NCBI GenBank assembly: GCA_016298065.1
Contig: JAEDDN010000005.1
Span: forward strand, 1-64,000
DNA: 64,000 bases
Direction of reading: 5' to 3'
DNA from: Oscillospiraceae bacterium
GTDB lineage: Bacteria; Bacillota; Clostridia; Oscillospirales; Ruminococcaceae
Shown: piece after piece, positions 1 through 7,464 of the stretch
Numbering within the stretch: the stretch's first letter is position 1
How the letters are laid out: each line of letters opens with the position of its first letter
Notes under the pieces: generated by a model
What the model was told of the DNA's origin: nothing
The model's database searches: none
The model's input: only the letters and a program-made list of their open reading frames with translations
Program-made: the position numbers and the translations under genes

Positions 1-156
1 TTACAAATCAATATCGGTCATCGGAGGACAGTACGCCGTAGCGTAGGGGATCGTAAAGCGTTTGCTTTGCAGGCCGCCTGTTGGATAAGATGTCGAGTGA
101 GCTCGGAACGAATGGCTTTTTGCCTTTTGTGCCGGGCATTTTTATAGGAGGCATTT
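1..156. other. GC-rich edge without a supported gene
   Basis: No reading frame here looks like a conserved protein. The base composition is clearly richer in G and C than the rest of the window and continues into the truncated acetyltransferase gene that follows. A ribosome binding site (TAGGAGGC, about 145-152) lies just before the ATG at 157. The stretch probably belongs with that foreign-looking gene rather than with the chromosome to its right. Confidence 0.5.
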
Positions 157-585
157 ATGACCGCAGCAAACATCACCCTTACACCCCTTACCGAAGACGA
201 CCGCGAGCAGTTCATCCTCGACAATCAGTACGCCTTCAAATACGGCGCAGTCGAAGAGTTCGGCATGCGCGACGACCACCTTGACGGCGACGGCGAGATC
301 ATCTCCCGCAAGACCATTGAACACTGCATCGACCACGGCGTCGCCTACCGCATCCGCGAGGACGGCAAAATCGTCGGCGGGCTGATCCTGAAGATCGACG
401 AGCAGACGAAGCATAACGAGCTTGAGATCCTGTTCGTTTCTCCCGACGTTCACAGCAAGGGCGTCGGCACCGCCGCGTGGCGACAGGTCGAGCGCCTTTA
501 CCCCGAAACGCAGGTGTGGGAGACCTGCACGCCGTATTTCGAGAAACGCAGGCAGATATACGGTTGTTGCAACATATCTCGGTGA
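157..585 (+). CDS. GNAT-family acetyltransferase, 3'-truncated and fused to unrelated sequence
   Basis: Residues 1-130 read as a GNAT acyl-CoA N-acetyltransferase: an N-terminal T-x-x-D-R-E region, a beta strand with REDGKIVGGLILK, then LEILFVSPDVHSKGVGTAAW, which holds the acetyl-CoA pyrophosphate loop (consensus Q/RxxGxG/A, here HSKGVG). The acceptor cannot be named. The start is supported by TAGGAGGC eight bases upstream. After TPYFEKR (to about base 549) the frame runs into 12 residues that belong to another gene, and the expected C-terminal strand and helix of the fold are missing. Codons end mostly in C or G (ATC, GAC, CGC), unlike every other gene in the window. The product is probably inactive if the junction is real; if the junction is an assembly artefact, the complete gene lies in another genome or contig. 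Confidence 0.75.
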   Translation: MTAANITLTPLTEDDREQFILDNQYAFKYGAVEEFGMRDDHLDGDGEIISRKTIEHCIDHGVAYRIREDGKIVGGLILKIDEQTKHNELEILFVSPDVHSKGVGTAAWRQVERLYPETQVWETCTPYFEKRRQIYGCCNISR

Positions 586-1501
586 TGCAACGCATCAGCC
601 CGCTTATGCAACCGCTTACCTTACAATAGAAAAAGCTTCTGCAACCATTACCGTATCTTGTGCAGACTCCATTTACTACGGCGATATTCGCAACCCCAGG
701 TCACCTGTTGCACTGCTCGGCGTTTCGGTTTCCGGTATGGTCGGTGGTGATAATCTGAGATGGGTTTATCCTTACATTGTTTGGTCTCCGAACTTCGCTA
801 ATGTAGGAGAATACACCGTTCACGCAAGATATTCACCAAATCCTAACTACGACATTACGGTAGTTGACGCAACCTTAAATATTATTCCACGCCCTGTTAC
901 CGTTACTATTGATAACAAAGAAAAGACTTACGGCGACGAGGATCCGGAATTAACCTACAGCATAGATAACCTTGCTTTTGACGATACTCTTGATATTACA
1001 CTTGCCCGTGAGGAAGGCGAAGATGTCGGTACTTACGATATCACCGCAACTCTTGAGGAAAACGATAACTATATCGTTACGGTTGTCGGCGAAAACGATG
1101 ACAAAGGTATCTTTACCATTAATCCTAAGAAAATTATTATAAAGGTTGACGACGCTTCAAAGACAGTAGGAGAAAAAGACCCCGAATTTACCGTAACCAT
1201 TACAGATTTAGACGGTAATCCTTTGGATCCTGACGAAGTTAAACTAAAGTTTGCTCGTGAAGAAGGCGAAGCTGTCGGCACCTACAAGATTTTCGCTGCA
1301 ATCAACAACCCGAATTATGTGATTGATGAAGATGTTTCTTCTGACGGTGTTTTGACAATTAACCCTGTCAAAGCAGTAGCCGATACTCCCGTGACCGGCG
1401 ACAATGCTCACTTAATTTTATGGTTTGTTGTTATGCTTCTTGCTATGGTTGCTATGTTATCTCTTGTAGTTATAAACCGCAAAAGAAAAACAACAAAGTA
1501 A
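545..1501 (+). CDS. MBG-repeat surface protein, 5'-truncated, with sortase-type C-terminus
   Basis: The open frame extends upstream to 422, but residues before NAGRYTVV (base 545) are an out-of-frame reading of the acetyltransferase gene, so the true N-terminus is missing. The remainder holds three to four beta-sandwich repeats of the MBG type found in bacterial surface proteins. Recurring signatures are TYGDEDPELTY, AREEGEDVGTYDI and TINP(K/R) linkers. The end is TPVTGD, then about 20 hydrophobic residues, then RKRKTTK, which is the layout of a sortase sorting signal; TPVTG resembles the (S/P)PxTG signals reported for clostridial class B sortases. A strong terminator follows. No catalytic motif is visible. 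A role as an adhesin or wall-bound stalk is inferred from family. Confidence 0.75.
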   Translation, partial: NAGRYTVVATYLGDATHQPAYATAYLTIEKASATITVSCADSIYYGDIRNPRSPVALLGVSVSGMVGGDNLRWVYPYIVWSPNFANVGEYTVHARYSPNPNYDITVVDATLNIIPRPVTVTIDNKEKTYGDEDPELTYSIDNLAFDDTLDITLAREEGEDVGTYDITATLEENDNYIVTVVGENDDKGIFTINPKKIIIKVDDASKTVGEKDPEFTVTITDLDGNPLDPDEVKLKFAREEGEAVGTYKIFAAINNPNYVIDEDVSSDGVLTINPVKAVADTPVTGDNAHLILWFVVMLLAMVAMLSLVVINRKRKTTK

Positions 1502-1548
1502 CTGTAGCTTATAAGCTTCATACGGTATGATTTTAAAAAATCATAATA

Positions 1549-1582
1549 AAAAGTCCTGAGGCAAAATGCCTCAGGACTTTTT
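1549..1582 (+). terminator. Rho-independent terminator of the surface-protein gene
   Basis: A perfect 13-bp stem (AAGTCCTGAGGCA / TGCCTCAGGACTT) with an AAA loop is followed by a T run. It lies 48 bases after the stop codon. Confidence 0.95.
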
Positions 1583-1591
1583 AAATAATCA

Positions 1592-1620
1592 TTGAAAAAT
1601 CTATATATCTATAGTATAAT
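1592..1620 (+). promoter_or_regulatory. Sigma-A promoter of the radical SAM gene
   Basis: TTGAAA (1592-1597), 17-bp spacer, TATAAT (1615-1620). Predicted start of transcription is near 1627, leaving a leader of about 75 nt before the ATG at 1703. Confidence 0.85.
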
Positions 1621-1651
1621 GATTATTGACTTAAGATACCCGACTATTCTG

Positions 1652-1674
1652 CCGATAAGCATAATGCTTATCGG
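1652..1674 (+). promoter_or_regulatory. Perfect hairpin or operator in the radical SAM leader
   Basis: CCGATAAGC, a 5-nt spacer ATAAT, then GCTTATCGG. It is a 9-bp perfect inverted repeat lying about 25 nt downstream of the predicted transcription start. No T run follows, so it is not a simple terminator. As DNA it would make a good roadblock operator; as RNA it is a leader hairpin upstream of the GGAGG at 1691-1695. Which of the two cannot be decided from sequence. Confidence 0.55.
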
Positions 1675-1702
1675 TGTTATAACCGTTAATGGAGGTTTTT
1701 AT

Positions 1703-2488
1703 ATGGCTTTTGCGTTTATACAAAATTATCTTGCGCCGAAATGCACCGAAGAAGACCAAATTGATATGACATATAATTCCCATATGGTGCTGTATGACCG
1801 CTGTAACTATCGTTGCGCTTATTGCGTACAAGCTCAAAAGGACTTTAATAACGCTTCTGACGAACGCTATCATGAGCTTAGTGATAATGAGTTTATAGCT
1901 ACGATTTTAAAGCTTATGGAAACAGGCAAAAACTTTAAGTTTTCAGGCGGTGAACCGACTCTTAACCCCGACGTTGAAAAACATCTTAAAATAGTAAAGG
2001 ACCTTGGCGGAACAATATTTTTTGACACCAACGGCTCACGCCCCGACATTGTAAAAAATCTTTTGGATAAAGGGCTTATCGACGTTTTGGCGGTTTCCTT
2101 AAAGGGACTTTCTCCCGAAGAATGTCTTGACAACGCTAAAATTAAACGCAAAGATTTTTGCTGGGATAATCCCTTTAAAACCATTGAATACGGCTCACAC
2201 ACCCCTAATGTCAAGGTTATTATCACCCACGTTTGTTATAACGATGTGTCGCTCGATGAGCTTAGACGCTTTTCCGAGCTTTTGGAGCCATACCCCGATG
2301 TATACTATAAAATCAACAACCTCTTTTTTGAACAGTCAGCAGGCGGAGAATATGTAAGAGCGGATTCCGGTAGGATAGTCGAGCTTTTAAAGGAACTTCA
2401 AGCTCAAAAACCGTTTTGGAAAGGCCGAATGATTTACGTTGACAATCCAAGCGGTGTAAGTAATTACGATAAAATTTTATTTATGTAG
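1703..2488 (+). CDS. Orphan radical SAM protein
   Basis: The 261-residue product carries the radical SAM cluster motif CNYRCAYC (CxxxCxxC) near residue 35, followed by FSGGEPTLNP (the GGE SAM-binding motif) and a DTNGS strand, so it should bind a 4Fe-4S cluster and cleave S-adenosylmethionine. No second cysteine cluster (SPASM or twitch type) is seen, and the product is shorter than most peptide-modifying enzymes. The frame is open upstream to 1592, but the ATG at 1703 has GGAGG eight bases before it and lies downstream of the promoter at 1592-1620, so I chose it. The gene stands alone between two terminators, with no precursor peptide or partner gene nearby. Its substrate is unknown; activating-enzyme or sugar/nucleotide chemistry is possible. 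Confidence 0.85.
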   Translation: MAFAFIQNYLAPKCTEEDQIDMTYNSHMVLYDRCNYRCAYCVQAQKDFNNASDERYHELSDNEFIATILKLMETGKNFKFSGGEPTLNPDVEKHLKIVKDLGGTIFFDTNGSRPDIVKNLLDKGLIDVLAVSLKGLSPEECLDNAKIKRKDFCWDNPFKTIEYGSHTPNVKVIITHVCYNDVSLDELRRFSELLEPYPDVYYKINNLFFEQSAGGEYVRADSGRIVELLKELQAQKPFWKGRMIYVDNPSGVSNYDKILFM

Positions 2489-2495
2489 CTTATGT

Positions 2496-2535
2496 TTAAA
2501 GGCGATACCAAAAGATATCGCCTTTTATTTTTACT
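2496..2535. terminator. Terminator between convergent radical SAM and TetR genes
   Basis: AAAGGCGATA (2498-2507), an 8-nt loop, TATCGCCTTT (2516-2525), then TATTTTT. The T run favours use from the plus strand. It overlaps the 3' end of the TetR gene, and the A-rich 5' flank could serve the minus strand too. Confidence 0.85.
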
Positions 2536-3058
2536 CTGTACAGAATACGTTTTCCAAAAACACCTCGGTTAAAACCTCGGCTGTTACGGGGTTATCCTCC
2601 TTAAGCCATACAATAGCGGTGTTATAAAGTGCGCCCATAAAGGAATACAGATGATAGCGTTTAGGTGAATTAGCAGGCATAGAGCCTGCTACCATCTCCT
2701 GAAACTGATTAAATTCCTCCAAAAGCATTGTACCAAAGCCCGAATTATAAAGGTTTAAGATATATTTTTTGTACTTATAAAAATAGTAAAAGGCACGCTT
2801 TACATTCTTTTTTGAGGTGTAATCGCTAAGGTCAAAGGGTGCGTTTTTTTGGTATTTATCCAAAACCTCCCTAACTACCGTTACGAGTACGTCCTCCTTG
2901 GAGCTGTAGTTGCGGTAAAACGAGGCTCTCGCAACATTTGCGCTTCTTATTATATCGCTTATGGTAACGTCGTCGAGCGATCTTTGCTGTATAAGTTTAA
3001 ACACCGTGCCCGTTATTGCGTTTTTTACACGCATATTTTCCGATTTTCTTTTATCCAT
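2531..3058 (-). CDS. TetR/AcrR-family transcriptional regulator
   Basis: The 175-residue product starts MDKRKSENMRVKNAI and has a helix-turn-helix at about residues 20-55 (DDVTISDIIRSANVARASFYRNYSSKEDVL), the TetR hallmark. An all-helical C-terminal ligand/dimer domain follows, rich in aromatic residues. The frame is open nine codons further up, but the ATG at 3058 has GGAG at good spacing and the upstream residues are not conserved in character, so the shorter start is preferred. It is divergent from the degV-like gene, and two inverted repeats lie between them, suggesting auto-regulation and control of the neighbour. The ligand is unknown; a fatty acid or similar lipid is a guess based on the neighbour. 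Confidence 0.85.
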   Translation of the reverse strand: MDKRKSENMRVKNAITGTVFKLIQQRSLDDVTISDIIRSANVARASFYRNYSSKEDVLVTVVREVLDKYQKNAPFDLSDYTSKKNVKRAFYYFYKYKKYILNLYNSGFGTMLLEEFNQFQEMVAGSMPANSPKRYHLYSFMGALYNTAIVWLKEDNPVTAEVLTEVFLENVFCTE

Positions 3059-3077
3059 AACACCGCTCCATCTAATA

Positions 3078-3104
3078 TGATACATTATTACATAAAATGT
3101 ATCA
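3078..3104. promoter_or_regulatory. Candidate TetR operator 1 (inverted repeat)
   Basis: TGATACATT, 9-nt spacer, AATGTATCA: perfect 9-bp arms, 20 bp upstream of the TetR start codon. Position and symmetry fit an auto-repression site. Confidence 0.6.
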
Positions 3105-3130
3105 CTTTAGCTATTGCGATTATTTTTTTA

Positions 3131-3150
3131 ATGTGATACACTTGTCACAT
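3131..3150. promoter_or_regulatory. Candidate TetR operator 2, overlapping a degV promoter
   Basis: ATGTGA...TCACAT with 8 bases between, an imperfect 20-bp palindrome that shares the word TGATACA with operator 1. It overlaps a possible degV promoter: TTGTCA (3142-3147), 16-bp spacer, TAAAAT (3164-3169). Binding here would block degV transcription. Confidence 0.5.
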
Positions 3151-3228
3151 ATACAGTATATCATAAAATGTAAAATTGGTAAAACATTAAGTAAATCGTC
3201 CTTTTGGGCGGCTTAATCGGAGGTTTAT

Positions 3229-4116
3229 ATGAGTAATTATTGTTTGACTTGTTGTTCTACGGCGGATTTATCTAAAGAATATTTAGAAAAACGAGACGTA
3301 AAATATGCTTGCTTTCACTTTGAACTTGACGGAAAAGACCATCTTGATGATATGTGGCAAAGTATGTCGCCAAAAGACCTTTATGACCAAATGCTTGCAG
3401 GTGCGTCCGCTAAAACCTCGCAAATTCCTATGGTAGAATATGAGGAGTTTTTTGAGAGCATTTTAAAGGAAGGCAAAGATATTTTGCACTTAAGCCTTTC
3501 AAGCGGTCTTTCGGGCTCGTGTAGTTCCGCTAAGGTTGTAGCCGAAGAGCTTAAAGAACGCTATCCCGACAGAAAGATTTACGTTGTGGATTCGCTCGCT
3601 GCTTCAAGCGGATACGGACTTTTTGTAGATACCTTAGCCGATATGAGAGATGAGGGCATGGATATAGACACCCTTTTTAACTGGGCTGAGGCGCATAAGC
3701 TTAATATGCACCACTGGTTTTTCTCAAGTGATTTGACCTTTTATATAAGAGGCGGTAGAGTTTCAAAAGCCTCGGGAACTATCGGAACCATTTTGGGAAT
3801 ATGTCCGCTTCTTAACGTAAATAACACAGGTCATTTAATCCCAAGAGAAAAGGTCAGAAGTAAAAAAAGAGCTATTCAGCGTGTAGTAGACAAAATGGCA
3901 GAACACGCAGATAACGGCACCGAGTATAGCGGTAAGTGCTTTGTCAGCCATTCGCTTATTGACGAGGACGCCCAAAAAGTAGTCGAGCTAATCGAAAAGA
4001 CCTTTCCAAACCTCGCCGAAAAGCCGAAATGCTTCCCTATCGGCGCAACTGTAGGCGCTCACTCAGGCCCGGGAACTATCGCAGTATTTTTCTGGGGCGA
4101 CAAAAGAGGAGAATAA
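3229..4116 (+). CDS. DegV-family fatty-acid-binding protein
   Basis: The 295-residue product has the two-domain DegV/FakB fold. The N-terminal EDD-type domain includes SAKTSQIPMVEYEEFF and the acyl-binding segment LHLSLSSGLSGSCSSA. The C-terminal domain includes YIRGGRVSKASGTIGTILGICPLL and a terminal VGAHSGPGTIAVFF. Proteins of this family bind a single fatty acid; some (FakB) present it to the FakA kinase for incorporation into phospholipid. No fakA is seen in the window. GGAGG precedes the start. Divergent from a TetR regulator and followed by a shared terminator. Which fatty acid is bound is unknown. Confidence 0.9.
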   Translation: MSNYCLTCCSTADLSKEYLEKRDVKYACFHFELDGKDHLDDMWQSMSPKDLYDQMLAGASAKTSQIPMVEYEEFFESILKEGKDILHLSLSSGLSGSCSSAKVVAEELKERYPDRKIYVVDSLAASSGYGLFVDTLADMRDEGMDIDTLFNWAEAHKLNMHHWFFSSDLTFYIRGGRVSKASGTIGTILGICPLLNVNNTGHLIPREKVRSKKRAIQRVVDKMAEHADNGTEYSGKCFVSHSLIDEDAQKVVELIEKTFPNLAEKPKCFPIGATVGAHSGPGTIAVFFWGDKRGE

Positions 4117-4130
4117 TTAAAAGTAACATA

Positions 4131-4166
4131 AAAAAGGTCGCAAGGCGTTTGCCTTGCGACCTTTTA
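4131..4166. terminator. Bidirectional terminator between degV-like gene and galM
   Basis: AAAAAGGTCGCAAGGC, GTTT loop, GCCTTGCGACCTTTT: a long GC-rich stem flanked by A and T runs on both sides, placed between two convergent genes. Confidence 0.9.
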
Positions 4167-4176
4167 ATATTTTAAG

Positions 4177-5217
4177 CTATTTTACCGTATCAAACTTATA
4201 AACGGTAGTAAAGTTATATTCCTCGCCTTTTCTCAAAATCGGTGACGGGAAATGCGGATTTGCAAGAGAGTTCGGGAAATACTGTGTTTCTAAGCAAAAG
4301 CCGTCACGTTTTTTATACTGATGTCCGCCTTTGCCTGCAACCTCGTCCATACAGTTGCCTGCATAAAACTGTATAGCGGGCTTATCGGTATAAACGGTAA
4401 GTCTTCTTGCGCATTTGTCTGCAAGTACTTCGGCCGCTAAGGTAAGCTTCTTTTCGGCAGTCTTTAACACAAAGTTGTGGTCATAACCGCTTGTTGTTTT
4501 AAAGTCAGGCACCTTATCTATTTCGTCGCCGATAGTTTTAAATTCTCTAAAGTCAAATACCGTACCTGCAACCGACAAAACCTCGCCTGTAGGACAGCAA
4601 TCGGTATCAACAGGTGTATAAAAGTCTGCATATATTTTCATCTTGTGATTTACTATTGTGCCCGAAGTATGTCCGTTTAGGTTAAAGTAAGCGTGGTTTG
4701 TTAAGTTTACAATGGTATCTTTGTCGCTTACTGCCTTATATTCGAGCTTTAAGGCGTTGTCGTCAGAGAGAGTATATGTAACGGTAACCTCTACGTTTCC
4801 GGGGAATTTTGCAGACATATCCTCATCGTAAAGCTTACAGATAAGCTTATCGCCCTGAGCGGTTATATCCCAAACTCTTACGTCATAGCCGTTAGGTCCG
4901 CCGTGGAGGTTATTTGTGCCCTCGTTTGCGCAGATTTTATATTCGGTACCGTTTAAGGTAAACTCTGCGTTTTTAATGCGGTTTGAGTGTCTGCCGATAA
5001 TAGCGCCCAGATATCCGCCGTGGCTCATATATTCTGTCGGTGTGTCATAGCCTAAAAGCACGTCGTCCACCTTACCGTTTTCGTCAGGTGTTTTTATTGA
5101 TACGAGCGTTGCGCCCAAGGTCATTACCGATACCTGTGTTGTACCGTTGTCCAAGGTAAAAAGCTCGATTTGCTTGCCGTTATATTCCCCGAAAGGCGTT
5201 TTTGTGATTTTGGTCAT
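4177..5217 (-). CDS. galM: Aldose 1-epimerase (mutarotase)
   Basis: The 346-residue product interconverts alpha and beta anomers of aldoses such as galactose in the cytoplasm. It has the usual family length and motifs: GRHSNRI (near residue 77), NNLHGGPNG (near 105), the catalytic histidine in LTNHAYFN (near 175), DHNF, and the catalytic glutamate in CLETQYFPN (near 312). AAGGAG precedes the ATG. No other galactose gene is adjacent, so it looks like a stand-alone house-keeping mutarotase. It heads no clear operon and ends at a terminator shared with the DegV-like gene. Confidence 0.93.
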   Translation of the reverse strand: MTKITKTPFGEYNGKQIELFTLDNGTTQVSVMTLGATLVSIKTPDENGKVDDVLLGYDTPTEYMSHGGYLGAIIGRHSNRIKNAEFTLNGTEYKICANEGTNNLHGGPNGYDVRVWDITAQGDKLICKLYDEDMSAKFPGNVEVTVTYTLSDDNALKLEYKAVSDKDTIVNLTNHAYFNLNGHTSGTIVNHKMKIYADFYTPVDTDCCPTGEVLSVAGTVFDFREFKTIGDEIDKVPDFKTTSGYDHNFVLKTAEKKLTLAAEVLADKCARRLTVYTDKPAIQFYAGNCMDEVAGKGGHQYKKRDGFCLETQYFPNSLANPHFPSPILRKGEEYNFTTVYKFDTVK

Positions 5218-5243
5218 AATAAATTCTCCTTTTTAGTTAATAT

Positions 5244-6539
5244 TTATCCCACCGTACAGCCCTTGTAATAATGCTGCAGGATTTGTACATAACTCATACC
5301 CTCGTTTTTAGCGTAGCCCTTTGCGCCTATCTGGCTCATACCTACGCCGTGACCGTAGCCGTTTGTAATAAAGGTAAAGGTTTCGTTTGAATATGTAACG
5401 CTGAACTTTGGACTTCTTATTCCGTAGCCTAAGAGCGTTTCTCTTACATATCTGCCTGTTTTTTGTACTCCGCAGATATTTATTGCATTTACATAATAGC
5501 CGTCGGTGTAATTTACTATGCTAAACCAGCCTGACGGATCGCCCGAAGGAGTAATGCCGCAGCTTGCAAGCTTTGATTTCATCTGCGCTAAGGTATAGGT
5601 AGTGGTGACAAGAGAGTTGTCGTATTTTGACTCAACGCCTACAAGATAAGGCACGCTACTGCCCCAAACATACGCAGCGCTTTGAGTATGCCCACCGCTT
5701 GAAGCGTGATATACCGTCTGAGCAACGCTTCCGTTATAGTAAACAAGCTTTCCAGCAACCTGCTCAACAAGCCTTACCGTTTGTGCGTTAGGCGTTTTCA
5801 TTGAAACAGACGGAGCAGAGCTTCTTAAATTAGAATATTTTACATAAGAGTGTGCGGCTACCGCCTGTGCCTTATATGCTTCGTTGTAAGCGGAAATAGG
5901 CGCTTCATTTGCCGCACCCACTATCTCACACTGAACCATACCGCTTAAAACGGTAACTGCATCTGCCTTATACTGTGTGCCGCCGAATGTTACCGAAAGG
6001 GTTATTCCGCTGGGAGTATATTCGGGCATACCCAGCACCGAATCGAGCGCACTGCGTGTGCTTTGAGAAGCAGGTGGACTTGGAGCAGTACCTTGCGAGG
6101 TGCCCTGCGAAGAAGTGGTTGTACCGCCTTGCGAGGAGGTAGGTGTATTAGGTTGAGTGTCTACCGAAGGAGTATCTATAATAGTAGTACCTGCGCCCTC
6201 TTGTACAAAAATTTCGGGAGTTGCGCTTACAGTAACCGAAGCGTCTATCTTAGCTATCTGCTCGGGGGCGGGCGTTGCAGGAGGTTCGGGAGTTACTTCT
6301 TCTTTAGGTTCTTCTTCGCTAACCTCAAACAAAGGCTCGCTTGCAACAAGCGGTCTTAAAAGCTCAATATCATAATCTATCTGCTCTAATTCCTGTTCGT
6401 TTTCAGTTAAAACCACATAATCCTCTGATAAACTTAGTTCACTTAAAGCGTTTATCTTTCCGAGCCCGTATATAAACGCAAGCGTAAATATAAGCACTGC
6501 GCTTAAAAGGCATATTAGCTGAACGTGCAGTTTTTTCAT
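5244..6539 (-). CDS. spoIID: SpoIID/LytB-domain protein (peptidoglycan-acting)
   Basis: The 431-residue product has an N-terminal membrane anchor (about residues 7-27), a Pro/Ser/Thr/Gln-rich linker (about 75-165) and a SpoIID domain (about 175-430). The domain shows QCEIVGA with the glutamate expected at the catalytic position, EAYKAQAVAAHSYV, HASSGGHTQ and the closing GHGVGMSQIGAKGYA. SpoIID is a lytic transglycosylase that acts with SpoIIP and SpoIIM during forespore engulfment. The long linker is more than the Bacillus protein has, so a vegetative LytB-type paralogue is also possible. The start has AGGGAGTGATATA before it. The sortase gene lies immediately upstream on the same strand (40-bp gap), which hints at a cell-wall cluster. 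spoIIP is also in this window at 57-58 kb. Confidence 0.82.
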   Translation of the reverse strand: MKKLHVQLICLLSAVLIFTLAFIYGLGKINALSELSLSEDYVVLTENEQELEQIDYDIELLRPLVASEPLFEVSEEEPKEEVTPEPPATPAPEQIAKIDASVTVSATPEIFVQEGAGTTIIDTPSVDTQPNTPTSSQGGTTTSSQGTSQGTAPSPPASQSTRSALDSVLGMPEYTPSGITLSVTFGGTQYKADAVTVLSGMVQCEIVGAANEAPISAYNEAYKAQAVAAHSYVKYSNLRSSAPSVSMKTPNAQTVRLVEQVAGKLVYYNGSVAQTVYHASSGGHTQSAAYVWGSSVPYLVGVESKYDNSLVTTTYTLAQMKSKLASCGITPSGDPSGWFSIVNYTDGYYVNAINICGVQKTGRYVRETLLGYGIRSPKFSVTYSNETFTFITNGYGHGVGMSQIGAKGYAKNEGMSYVQILQHYYKGCTVG

Positions 6540-6579
6540 TATATCACTCCCTTTTAACGTCCTTTTTTCGCCTTAACCC

Positions 6580-7437
6580 TTACTGCTCGTCGGGTACATA
6601 TCTATTAGGGTTATAGATTACTTTTATATTTTCAAAGTCTGATAAGGTTTCGTTTTCTCTTAATTTTCTTGCGACTACGACAAACCGTGTATCATCATAT
6701 TCGTAATCACAGGTGGATAGGGTTAGCAGTTTATCGCCAAAAGCCACATCTATATCGGTATTAAAATAGCTTCTTGCGTTTACTTCTTTTATATATTCGC
6801 CAAACTCGTCCTCGGTCATATCTATGTGGTTAAAATACTCAAAGCCATCCTCCTCGGTGCTGTAGGGAAGCGATATAAACGCCCCTACAATCACATAGTC
6901 GGCGTTTTCATAAAGCGTATTAAAGGAAACTGTTTTGTGCGCTTTATAAAAGTCTATACTCTTATAGCTTCTTATGCTGTTAAAATACGAGCCGTCAGCC
7001 GCACTGTGTCCGTATAAAATTATATTTTCGCTTTGATAGTCTTTTGTTATCGTGCTTCGGTAATCGGCAAAAACACAGCCGAGCCTATGATAATTGCCGT
7101 AAAAGTCGGTTTTAAGATAATCGTTATTGTCGTGGGATAAAACCACAGGATAATCTATAACGCTACCCTCAATCTTAATCCAGCCGATAAAATCGTTATT
7201 TATACCGTAAAGCCTTGCAAAATCTATGTTTGCGCCTTCGGGGAGATTATTTATTTCGTCCTCGGTTGCTTTCTCATCTAAAAGGTCTTTTAGGTCATCG
7301 TTTTGCCTTTTTGCAGTAAAATAGTCCTTTAGGATAAATATAAGCATTATTAAAGAAATAAAAAATATAATCGCAAAAACTATTATAAGCACCGTATAAA
7401 GCTTATTTTTTTTAAACCCCTTATCCTTGCGACTCAT
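6580..7437 (-). CDS. srtB: Class B sortase
   Basis: The 285-residue product has an N-terminal membrane anchor (residues 13-37) and an extracellular sortase domain with the full catalytic set: His144 in ILYGHSAADG, Cys243 in TLSTCDYE and Arg251 in DTRFVVVARKL. The E-x-D-D spacing after the cysteine and the YSTEEDGFEYF-type insertion are class B features. Sortases cleave a C-terminal signal and join the protein to peptidoglycan. The only candidate substrate seen here is the TPVTG-ending MBG protein at 545-1501. GGAAGG precedes the ATG. It lies between cinA and the SpoIID-like gene on the same strand, with gaps under 45 bp, so co-transcription is likely. Confidence 0.92.
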   Translation of the reverse strand: MSRKDKGFKKNKLYTVLIIVFAIIFFISLIMLIFILKDYFTAKRQNDDLKDLLDEKATEDEINNLPEGANIDFARLYGINNDFIGWIKIEGSVIDYPVVLSHDNNDYLKTDFYGNYHRLGCVFADYRSTITKDYQSENIILYGHSAADGSYFNSIRSYKSIDFYKAHKTVSFNTLYENADYVIVGAFISLPYSTEEDGFEYFNHIDMTEDEFGEYIKEVNARSYFNTDIDVAFGDKLLTLSTCDYEYDDTRFVVVARKLRENETLSDFENIKVIYNPNRYVPDEQ

Positions 7438-7464
7438 AATATCTGCCTTCCGATTTTAAACGAC

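Noticed and set aside
422-544. N-terminal 41 codons of the long open frame leading into the MBG protein
   Set aside because: They read the acetyltransferase gene in a different frame (Arg/Ser/Pro-rich) and are open only by chance; the real N-terminus is missing.
142-595. Overlapping open frames on the minus strand across the acetyltransferase gene
   Set aside because: They are shadows of GC-rich coding DNA, lack ribosome binding sites, and their sequence is low-complexity Arg/Val/Ala; the plus-strand frame has clear GNAT motifs.
4066-4075. GCCCGGGAAC in degV as a Noc binding site
   Set aside because: Only the central CCCGGGAA matches the Noc consensus; the left arm does not, and it is inside a conserved coding motif (SGPGT).
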